A stretch of DNA of 64,000 bases. Source: an uncultured Aquimarina sp. (lineage in GTDB: Bacteria; Bacteroidota; Bacteroidia; Flavobacteriales; Flavobacteriaceae). The position numbers and the translations under genes were made by a program. Below, in pieces: positions 30,971 to 40,400 of the stretch (the stretch's first letter is position 1; each line of letters begins with the position of its first letter). Below the pieces are notes generated by a model that searched no databases, had not been told where the DNA came from, and worked only from the letters and a program-made list of their open reading frames with translations. The stretch spans positions 434,001 to 498,000 of the forward strand of contig NZ_CANLOZ010000003.1 of the NCBI RefSeq assembly GCF_947492965.1, read 5' to 3'.

Positions 30971-31975
30971 ATGAATCAAGCGCTACTTACTCGATTATTT
31001 AAATCCATTGAGGGAAACAAAGACACTCCTTTGATCAAGATAGCGTACAGTATTATTAGAGCCGAAGAGGAAAAAGGACATTCTAAATTAGCAAATAAAC
31101 TTAGTAATATAATAGAAAGCAATATAGCTAAGTCAGAAAAATCAGCTATAAATAAAGGATTCAAAATTGCTAAGCAAGCTGATTTTAAAATTCCTGCTGA
31201 TAGAAGATATAAGTTACCTCTAGCTACTCATATTGAGCATGATCATTTAAGACATCAAATGATACTTTCTCCAGAGGTAGAAAATAAAATTCTACGAATT
31301 GAAAAAGAATATCTAGCGAGAGAAAGACTAGCTCATCACGGATTAAAACCTAGAAAGAAGATTTTGCTGTATGGAACATCTGGATGTGGAAAAAGCATGA
31401 CTGCAGAAAAAATTGCTTGGGATTTAGGTTTACCTTTTTATAAAGTACGTTTTGACTCAATTATATCTTCTTATTTGGGAGAATCTGCTGCTAACCTTCA
31501 AAAGCTATTCGAAAGTATTAAAGATTATCCTTGTGTGTTACTTTTAGATGAATTTGACATAATAGGTAAGCAAAGAGATGTTAAATCTAGTGATGTTGGA
31601 GAAATTCATCGTATTGTGAACATTCTATTAGGTTTACTAGAAGAGTATGATGGAGAAGGCATCTTAATTGCTACAACTAACTTAGAAGATAGTTTAGATA
31701 ATGCTTTATTTAGAAGGTTTGATGATTTTATTGAGTTGCCAAAACCAAATAAGAAAGAAATAGTGAATTTACTAACTACTACTTTTTCCGCCTTAAAGCT
31801 TAGTAAATCCATCAATTTAAGTGATTTCGCCGAAAGAATGCAGGGTCTATCTTATGCAGTGATAGTAAAAATTGCCATTGATGCTGCTAAAAATTCCATT
31901 ATTAGTTCTAATAATGAAATATCACCAGACGATTTATTAAAAGCTCTAGAGGAAAACTTAGCTTTTAATAAATAA
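30971..31975 (+). CDS. AAA+ ATPase, IetA-like partner of the downstream subtilase
   Basis: Walker A LLYGTSGCGKSMTAEKIA, Walker B CVLLLDEFDIIG, sensor ATTNLEDSLDNALFRRFDD; TAGTTTTG -7 element at 30945; 3-nt gap to the S8 protease gene. Confidence 0.88.
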   Translation: MNQALLTRLFKSIEGNKDTPLIKIAYSIIRAEEEKGHSKLANKLSNIIESNIAKSEKSAINKGFKIAKQADFKIPADRRYKLPLATHIEHDHLRHQMILSPEVENKILRIEKEYLARERLAHHGLKPRKKILLYGTSGCGKSMTAEKIAWDLGLPFYKVRFDSIISSYLGESAANLQKLFESIKDYPCVLLLDEFDIIGKQRDVKSSDVGEIHRIVNILLGLLEEYDGEGILIATTNLEDSLDNALFRRFDDFIELPKPNKKEIVNLLTTTFSALKLSKSINLSDFAERMQGLSYAVIVKIAIDAAKNSIISSNNEISPDDLLKALEENLAFNK

Positions 31976-31978
31976 TAC

Positions 31979-34444
31979 ATGGAAAAATTTCCACATTTAA
32001 AATTTGTTCAAAAAGTTATAGGAAAACCTCGATTATATGGAGGTGGAGAAACTAGTGAAAGAACTGCCAAAAATAAAGACAATAGACAAGGGCATAGTGA
32101 CTTTCTTTTCAACAAGACTGGCAATATTAAAAAAGACTGGAATACAATGCTTTCAGAGAGAAAAGATCAAGGTTTAGCTCCAATAGATTCTGAGGTAGTT
32201 CCTATTTTTTTACAGATAAATCCCGATATATTAACAAGTGACTTTGAACTAAAACAATTTGGTATTGAAATCATTTCTGAGGAAGAAAATGGTTTTATTA
32301 TTGGTGCATCTCTTGATAAATTACAATCTTTAGAAGAAAAGATTAATGGTTTCATCGAATCTAAACATGGTACTGGTAAAATTGCTGAGTTTTGGGAAAT
32401 TATTGAAGGAAATGATACTAATTGGAAAGCTGAACATATATTATCAGAAGAACTTCTATCCAAATGGCCTAATATTGATGACAACGATATATTTCTTTTA
32501 GAAGTAAGTATTGCATTTGACAAACCTATCGGAAAAGAACCTGACCCTGAAAAGCGAGGAGGGGTAGATCGTCTTGAAAGGTATAGAAATCAATTAATTG
32601 AAAGGGATGAACTGCTAATGGATCGTGAAGAAGGCTTTGAAAATTTTATAAATCATTATGGTGAATTAAGAAGTAGTATTATTCATCTTTCTGACAGCTT
32701 TGGTTGTGAAGTTGAAATTAATGGTAAGGGACTAAAAGATTTAGTTCAAAATTATCCTTTTGTTTTTGATATTTCTGAAGTAGAAGAAGTTGGAGGTGTT
32801 GATGGGAATGTTAAGGAAGGAGAGGACATAGATTTCAATATTCTGCCTCCTGAAGTAGGGTCGCCAGAAATAGGAGTTATTGATAGTGGTATTATGGAGG
32901 AACACAAATATTTAGCACCTGCCATAGTAAACGATAATTCTAAATCATATGTAGAAGGTGATCCTTCAACTATGGACAAAGTTTTAGGAGGTGGACATGG
33001 CACAAAAGTCGCAGGCGCAATTTTATATCCATATGGTATATCAGAAATAGATGCGGATTATCAACTTCCTTGTTTCGTAAGAAACCTTCGTGTTTTAAAC
33101 CAAGATAATACCCTTGTAAACAAATTTCCCGCAGAATTAATGATGAAAATTGTGGAAGAAAACAAAGATTGCTCAATCTTTAATCTTTCTATAAATTCTA
33201 AAGTTCCTTTTCGTAAAAAACATATGTCATTATGGGCTGCAACAATTGACTCTCTAATCCATGACAATCGTATTTTATTTGTAATATCTGCAGGTAATAT
33301 TGGAAAACCTGATATCAGAAATTACATAAATAATGGAGTTTCTTATCCGGATTATTTAGATAAACCCTTCTGTGGGTTAGCTAATCCAGCACAAAGTAGT
33401 TTTGGGTTAGTCGTTGGCTCTATTAATCATACCTCATTTGAAGATGAAAATTGGTATTCATTAGGAAGTGAATATGATGTTTCTGGCTTCTCAAGAATTG
33501 GTTCTGGTATTTGGGAGCATATCAAACCGGATGTAGTGGAATTTGGTGGAGGACTTATCCGTTCGAAAAACGGAATTAACTCTATCAATGAGAATGAGTT
33601 TACTTCTACAGAATTAATACGATCCACATTGCATGGTGGCAATGCCTTCGGCAAAGATACTGTAGGAACTTCTTTTGCTACTCCTAAAGTAAGTCATATC
33701 GTTGCTCAATTAAGGAAAATATATCCTGATGAAGATATTAACCTTATTAAATCACTTGTAGTGCAAGGATCACGATTGCCTAACGATTTCTTTTTAAATC
33801 CTACAAATAAAAGTGTAAAACACTTTGGGTATGGATTACCTTCAATAGATAGGGTTACGAACAACAACGCACAAAGAATTACTTTTTATAATACGGATTC
33901 AATAGCAGCTGAAGAAGGGAAAATTTATTCTTTAAGGATACCTGAAAATCTAAGGAATCAAGCGGATGAATATGATATATTGATTGAAGTAACGTTATCA
34001 TATACCGCAAAAGTTAGAAGAACAAGACAAAAAACAAAATCTTATCTGGCTACCTGGTTAGATTGGACCAGCTCTTATTTAGGGGAGTCTCAAGAAAACT
34101 TCACCAAAAGAGTTGTAAAAGAGATAGAAGATCAAGAAATACAAATTCCTGAAAATGTAGAACGGAATATTATTCCATGGAAAATTAGAGAAAATAGGGA
34201 TTGGGGTACTGTGGAAGGATTTAGTAGAAATAATAGTACGGTTCAAAAAGACTGGGCTATTCTAAAATCCTATGATCTTCCTGAAGAACTTAGTTTTTCG
34301 GTAAGAGGTCATAAAAGCTGGGATAAAAACCTTGAGGCTGTTCCATATGCTATAATTGTGTCAATAGAAGTTTTAAATGAAAATATCGATGTTTATGAGT
34401 CGATAAGAATCGAAAATGAAATTGAGTTGCCAATTGAGGTGTAA
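31979..34444 (+). CDS. Subtilisin-like (S8) serine protease, IetS-like
   Basis: Triad motifs IGVIDSGIM (D), GGGHGTKVAGAI (H), VGTSFATPKVSH (S); directly follows the AAA ATPase. Confidence 0.88.
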   Translation: MEKFPHLKFVQKVIGKPRLYGGGETSERTAKNKDNRQGHSDFLFNKTGNIKKDWNTMLSERKDQGLAPIDSEVVPIFLQINPDILTSDFELKQFGIEIISEEENGFIIGASLDKLQSLEEKINGFIESKHGTGKIAEFWEIIEGNDTNWKAEHILSEELLSKWPNIDDNDIFLLEVSIAFDKPIGKEPDPEKRGGVDRLERYRNQLIERDELLMDREEGFENFINHYGELRSSIIHLSDSFGCEVEINGKGLKDLVQNYPFVFDISEVEEVGGVDGNVKEGEDIDFNILPPEVGSPEIGVIDSGIMEEHKYLAPAIVNDNSKSYVEGDPSTMDKVLGGGHGTKVAGAILYPYGISEIDADYQLPCFVRNLRVLNQDNTLVNKFPAELMMKIVEENKDCSIFNLSINSKVPFRKKHMSLWAATIDSLIHDNRILFVISAGNIGKPDIRNYINNGVSYPDYLDKPFCGLANPAQSSFGLVVGSINHTSFEDENWYSLGSEYDVSGFSRIGSGIWEHIKPDVVEFGGGLIRSKNGINSINENEFTSTELIRSTLHGGNAFGKDTVGTSFATPKVSHIVAQLRKIYPDEDINLIKSLVVQGSRLPNDFFLNPTNKSVKHFGYGLPSIDRVTNNNAQRITFYNTDSIAAEEGKIYSLRIPENLRNQADEYDILIEVTLSYTAKVRRTRQKTKSYLATWLDWTSSYLGESQENFTKRVVKEIEDQEIQIPENVERNIIPWKIRENRDWGTVEGFSRNNSTVQKDWAILKSYDLPEELSFSVRGHKSWDKNLEAVPYAIIVSIEVLNENIDVYESIRIENEIELPIEV

Positions 34445-34508
34445 CAATTTATTTTAATCTATAGTTAGAACTCAATTTTATATCATTTACTCTAAAATAT
34501 GTTTTGAA

Positions 34509-37280
34509 GTGCCCAATATACTCACTACTTATTTTCTTTTATTTTCTGTCTTAATCTGCAATAGTCAGAACATAGTATTAGACTCTGTCAATGTTCCTAA
34601 AAATTTCAAAAATCATTACCATATTTCGAAAGAAGAACTTACTATAGATGATATTTTAAAAGTTGACAAAAAAGAATTTTCAAATAGGGAGATAAAAAAT
34701 GTTGAAATAGGCACTTCGTATTGGAATATCTTTTCTTTTACCTTAAATACTGATGTACCACCAAAGTATATTGAGTTTAGCTTTGCTGTAACTGATAAAA
34801 TTACACTATACATCCCTAGAATAAATGAAGAATATGATCATTTTGTAACGGGACTTTCCTATCCGACCCAAAAAATAATTTCGCTACAAGAATCTTCAAA
34901 AATACTGGTAAGGGCAAAAGATATTGATTTTTCAAAACTCTTTTACACCCATAATAAACCAATGACTATTTATGGGCTACAGTCGGTAAACGAACAAAGT
35001 AATGTAGTAGCCTATAATAAGAAACCTCTATATGAAAATATAGGGTTTCGAAAAAGATTGATTGATCATACAACATTTGATTTTCAGTTTTTTCTGTTGA
35101 TTGGGATGATAATGATATCTTTTGTTTTTATGCTTTTGCACTATTTGATTATGGGGAAAGTATATTTTCTGTCTTACGCTTTGTACCTCTTTTTTCTAAT
35201 ATTTAATTATGGTTATAGGACTCCGTATTTCTATAATTTTTATTCAGAAATACATCCAAACTTGTATTTCTATTTGAATCAAAATTGCCAAATGCTGGCA
35301 AATTTGAGTTATATGTTTTTCGCTAAACAGTTTATTGATATCAAACAGTATTATCCAAAACTTAATCCGGTTTATAATTTTGCGATTTATCTCTTTATAA
35401 CATTCATAATTATCTATAATATTATAATTATCACTAATCCCTTTTATCCTTATCACGAAGATATAATGAAAACCTCTGTGTATATTTTATCACTGATAAG
35501 TTTAGGATTTGTAGTATATATGTTTGTAAAGAGAAAACTCACATATACTGCAATTATTTTTATAGGAAGTATCATGTTACTTATCGGTTATGTACTATGT
35601 CTTGTATTAGACAACTTCTTTATTCTGGTACCTCTTATAGTTATAGAAACGACGCTTTTTATGAGTGTAATATCATATTTGGATCTTAGAAACTTTAAAA
35701 AAGCATTAGAGAGTGACAAACTAAGACAGATTAATGAATTTAAAAGTAAATTCTTTTCAAGTATATCACATGAGTTTAGAACACCATTGACTTTGATTTC
35801 AGTACCTATCCAGGAAAAGTTGGAAGACAATAGTATTTCTGAAAAAGATCGTTCTGATTTTGAAATGATCAACAGAAATAATGAGCGTTTATTGAATTTG
35901 GTTGATCAATTACTTGATTTGTCAAGAATAGAAGCAGGAAGTCTTAGTCTTAAGGTTAGGAATGGTAATATTCATAATCTCCTAAATCTCATAGCAAATT
36001 CTTTCATTCATTTGAGTAATAAAAAGAACATTTCTTATGATATAAAAATTCCTGAAGGCGAAGGTGCTAAAACCCGTTTTGATCCTGATGTAGTAGAGAA
36101 AATTGTAGTTAACCTCTTATCAAACGCTTTTAAGTATACTCCGATTAGAGGTTCGGTTATTCTGAAAGCAAGTACAAGTAGTGATGATAATTGGTTAAAT
36201 CTTGAAATAAAAAATACTGGAAGCGGACTATCTAAAGAACAATTAAACAGGATATTTGATAGATTCTATCAAGTAGATGAGAATAAGGAAGGATCGGGTA
36301 TAGGTTTAACTTTAGTTAAAGAATTAGTAGAATTACATAAAGGCTCAATTGAAGTTGATAGTAAGCTTAATAAATGGACTTGTTTTAGTATAAAAATTCC
36401 AATATCTAACGATGTTTATCTGAAGGAAGAAATACTGAATGCTGAATTAAATGAAAATAAAAATTTACAAATTCATTTGGATCCATCATTACCGATTAAA
36501 TCAAATAAAATAAGTTCTGAAGATGTTCCGGTTTTATTAATTGTAGAAGATAACGTCGATCTTACCAAAATTCTTAAAGAAGCTTTTGAAAACAGTTTTA
36601 ACGTGGTAATAGCAAATAATGGACAGAATGGTGTAGAGCTAGCTTTAGAGTATATCCCTGATATTATCATTTCGGATATTATGATGCCTGTAAAAGATGG
36701 TGTCACTCTAACTAAGGAATTAAAAAACAATGAATCTACTAGCCATATTCCTGTGATACTTTTAACTGCTAAGGTAGGTGAAGAAAATGAACTTATGGGA
36801 ATTGAGACTGGAGCGAACGACTATATCTATAAACCTTTTAGTAAAAAAATTTTAGTAGCCAAAGTCAAAAACGTACTAGAATCCAGAAAAAAGCTGCAGG
36901 AAAAGTATAGTGGAAAATCAATCTTCAAAATAAATCCTTTGGACATCTCTCCAATGGACAAAGAGTTTTTGAAGAAAATTGAAATTGTTTTTAATGAAAA
37001 GCTGACCGATCCTTCATTTAATGTAAAAGAATTTAGTAGACATCTTAATCCCAGTTTAAGAACCATAGAACGTAAGTTAAAATCCCTAACCGGGTTAACT
37101 CCTGTAGAGTTTATTGAATCTCACAGACTTGAATTAGGAGCTGAACTACTAAAAAAAGATTCGAGTATCAGAATTCAAGAAGTAGCGTATGATGTGGGTT
37201 TTAATAGTCCGTCCTATTTTTCCGAGCGATTTAAATTAAAGTATGGATGTAGTCCTACCGATTACCAATATAAAAACTAA
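34509..37280 (+). CDS. Hybrid two-component sensor/regulator: extracellular 7TMR-DISM-like region, 7 TM, HisKA/HATPase, REC, HTH_AraC
   Basis: ISHEFRTPLTLISVP, GSGIGLTLVKELVELH, LIVEDNVDLTKIL..IISDIMMPVKDGV..K, AraC tail IQEVAYDVGFNSPSYFSERFKLKYGCSPTDYQ; GTG start. Confidence 0.9.
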   Translation: MPNILTTYFLLFSVLICNSQNIVLDSVNVPKNFKNHYHISKEELTIDDILKVDKKEFSNREIKNVEIGTSYWNIFSFTLNTDVPPKYIEFSFAVTDKITLYIPRINEEYDHFVTGLSYPTQKIISLQESSKILVRAKDIDFSKLFYTHNKPMTIYGLQSVNEQSNVVAYNKKPLYENIGFRKRLIDHTTFDFQFFLLIGMIMISFVFMLLHYLIMGKVYFLSYALYLFFLIFNYGYRTPYFYNFYSEIHPNLYFYLNQNCQMLANLSYMFFAKQFIDIKQYYPKLNPVYNFAIYLFITFIIIYNIIIITNPFYPYHEDIMKTSVYILSLISLGFVVYMFVKRKLTYTAIIFIGSIMLLIGYVLCLVLDNFFILVPLIVIETTLFMSVISYLDLRNFKKALESDKLRQINEFKSKFFSSISHEFRTPLTLISVPIQEKLEDNSISEKDRSDFEMINRNNERLLNLVDQLLDLSRIEAGSLSLKVRNGNIHNLLNLIANSFIHLSNKKNISYDIKIPEGEGAKTRFDPDVVEKIVVNLLSNAFKYTPIRGSVILKASTSSDDNWLNLEIKNTGSGLSKEQLNRIFDRFYQVDENKEGSGIGLTLVKELVELHKGSIEVDSKLNKWTCFSIKIPISNDVYLKEEILNAELNENKNLQIHLDPSLPIKSNKISSEDVPVLLIVEDNVDLTKILKEAFENSFNVVIANNGQNGVELALEYIPDIIISDIMMPVKDGVTLTKELKNNESTSHIPVILLTAKVGEENELMGIETGANDYIYKPFSKKILVAKVKNVLESRKKLQEKYSGKSIFKINPLDISPMDKEFLKKIEIVFNEKLTDPSFNVKEFSRHLNPSLRTIERKLKSLTGLTPVEFIESHRLELGAELLKKDSSIRIQEVAYDVGFNSPSYFSERFKLKYGCSPTDYQYKN

Positions 37281-37470
37281 TATCTGTCTTAAATTCTTAC
37301 TGTTTTCTGTATAATTCACCTACTGATTTCTTTGTTAAGCACTGTTGTCATTGACTTGTCGTAGTTCTGATAGATTATGTCGTATTTCTGATAATTGGAT
37401 TGTCATTATAAGATTTATTTTGAAGATATCTCACCCCGTTTTTTTGCATAAATTATTAAATTCATACTGT

Positions 37471-40400
37471 ATGGCTTCTTTACAATATACCTTTAATACT
37501 GAAAACTTAGAAAATTCTTCAGAGATTCAAAGCTTAATTATTGAAGTAGAATTTCCTCGATTTTCATTTATTAATGATCATGGAACTCTTCGAAGGTTTA
37601 CAAATGGTATTAAAAAATTTAAGGCATCACATCAAATAACTGATAAAGAATATTTTGTTGATTTGCCTTTATCAGAGATCGTTGGAAATAAACTTGAAGA
37701 TATTTATGGTTTTTTTAGATATTATTTTATCGATGTATTGAACCCTCAGATTGATATCAATGATTTTTCAGTTCAATTTAAGATAAACATTAAGGATAGT
37801 TTTGGACAATTAATCAAATCTGAGATGTTTGAGGGGATTTTTTATCAAAAAGCTTCAATTTCTTCAGATTTTGATGAGAGAAATTTTAACCAAGAACTTT
37901 CTGATTACGAAAATTCTTATAGACCTTATGATAAAAACTCGCAATTAGGGAGGATATACAACATCGAAGCATTACAAAATTTAGCAAAAGAAAGAAATCC
38001 GAATGTTTTTATTTTAAACAAACAGGTTTTTGAGTTTTTCAAATTAGACATATATACTAAATCAAAAACTATTCGTACTGATGATTTTAGTCGTCTTTCT
38101 TCAATTTCCGAAGCTCAAATTTTGGATTTGTTACAAATTGTTGTAGATCTAAAACAGGACCACGTAAATCCTGATATTTATCTCGTTCAACTTAATGATT
38201 ATTTAAAAAATATATTAAAGATCAATGTGAATTACGATTCAAATAGCCCAGTTATCGCTTTTCTATATGAGAGCATAAATAAATATCAGAATTTCTTATT
38301 GGATTTCCCTCTCACGCTTGCTAAAATAAAAACGGTTTCAGTAAAAGGAAACCTAGAATTTCTAACAGATAAGGAAGTGGCTAATAAAGATTTAGATTTT
38401 TACAGTTTAGTTCTGGAAGCCCCGAGAATAGATAATACTCCATTGATATTAAAGTACATTTGGAATTCATCTAATGATACTATTTCAAACAATAAGATTG
38501 ATTTTTCATTTGATAACAGTACTCCAATTATTACTAATAGTCTATCTAATTTTGTTACTGTAAAATTGAAAGGATTTGACGGAACTACTTTGTGGAATGA
38601 AAGATTTAGTCCTAATGATAAAAAATTACAAAACCTTTCCATAGAAATAGAAGAGTATTTCCCAGGGAATATCAACTTAGGATCAAATATAGGTTCTAAC
38701 AAGGGTATAAAAAAAATTAGAGGTAAAGTTTTACAGAATAGTAATAAGCATAAATTGAAAGACCTTACAATAACCATTAAGGCAAAAAAAGAAATAGATA
38801 GTGAATCACAAATTGTAGCAGTAACAACTACAGATAAATCGGGAAATTTCTTTATGCCTTATCCTTATGGTAATTATACGGAAGCTCAAATTTTTGTATC
38901 ATTAATGCCTAACAGTCCGGCAGAAATAAAAATATATCCGGATAATAATAACGAAACAATTTCTGATGATTTTATTTTTTTACTTTTAGATGAGGAAAGT
39001 GTAATTGATCTAGATAAGGAAAAAGAAGACGATTGTGGATGCAATGAAACCAAAAAAGCAAAGCGACTTCCTGATCAAGCAGATTTAATTGAGTCTGATG
39101 AATATTCACAAGATATTGGAGGCACTTGTCTTAATTTATCTACACCAAACAGAACACTTCGTGAGTATAGTTACAATGCAATAGTAAGGATTACAGATCC
39201 TGAAGTGTCAAATTACACTTTTAAAAAGATTGAAGGAGAAGATGGAACCATACGCTACAATTTAACTCCCGGAGATGGAGAAGAAGCTTATAATCGAGAA
39301 GAAATAGGTTTGAACAATCCTGTAAATTGGCAAGATTCTCCATTGGTAACAAAAGCTTCTAATTATCCAAATCAAGACTCTGATTTATCCTTCTATCAAG
39401 CTGTGACTGTAGCTACTGGTCATATATTGTATTTTAAATCTGTATTTAAAGCAGATGGATATTCATTAGGAGATTTGGTGTATTCACTTCCATTAGCACC
39501 GGGTCAGAAAAAGCAAATTGTAGTTTTTGAATCCTCGCATGCATTACAAGGTGCAGAATCACAATCTCTATCACAAGGAGAAAGTCTTACTGCAGGGTTA
39601 ATTAGCGATAGATTCATAACAGACCAACTTAGTGGCGGGATTAATGAATCTTTAAATGGACAAAGTAAAGCACATACCTCTGGGATGTCGGCAGGTCTAG
39701 GTGCTGCAGGTTCTTATGGAGGCATTGGTGCTTCATTGGGAGTAGCTGGTGGATTTTCGAATTCGAATTCTTCAGCATCTCAAAATAGCTCTAGAAACAT
39801 CTCTCAGTTCTTTGGAGAAAAATTAAGACAATCTTTAATGCAAAATGCAGAAAGTTATAGAGCGTTAAATGCCTCTGTTGTCACCACAGTTACTCAAGAC
39901 CAAAATTATGGCGTTACAGCAGAAACTATAGCGAATCATAACCATTGTCATTCTTTAACAATGATGTATTTTGAAGTTCTTAGGCACTATGCCATTTATC
40001 AAGAAGTTTCTCATGTAGAAGAATGTGTTTTCATTCCTCTTTTGTTAACTCATTTTACAACAGAAAATATTAATAAGTGGAAAGATATATTGGCAACGAA
40101 TTTATTACCAATACCTTCTAATACATATTTAGGTAAGTTTTCATATTTCTTTGGAAAGAGAAATCATCCACTGTTGAAAGCTTTTGATGCTAATAAAAGA
40201 ATTCAAACAAACTATGATCGTGTAGATTTTCCTAAAGAAGGAGAAACTTATGCAGATGGAGATGTTGAAAGTATTCAGGGAAGATTTTCCATGAATGTAA
40301 ATATGCCAAGACCAAAAACAAAATACGATAGAATAAAGTCCTTACCAATTATTACAAAAATAACGAAACACAGTGAGTTTGATGCTTTAGCAACGGCAAA

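Noticed and set aside
33427-33654. Many antisense ORFs of 60-130 aa inside the island and elsewhere
   Set aside because: They overlap strong sense CDSs with clear domain motifs and show no independent start signals or recognisable products.
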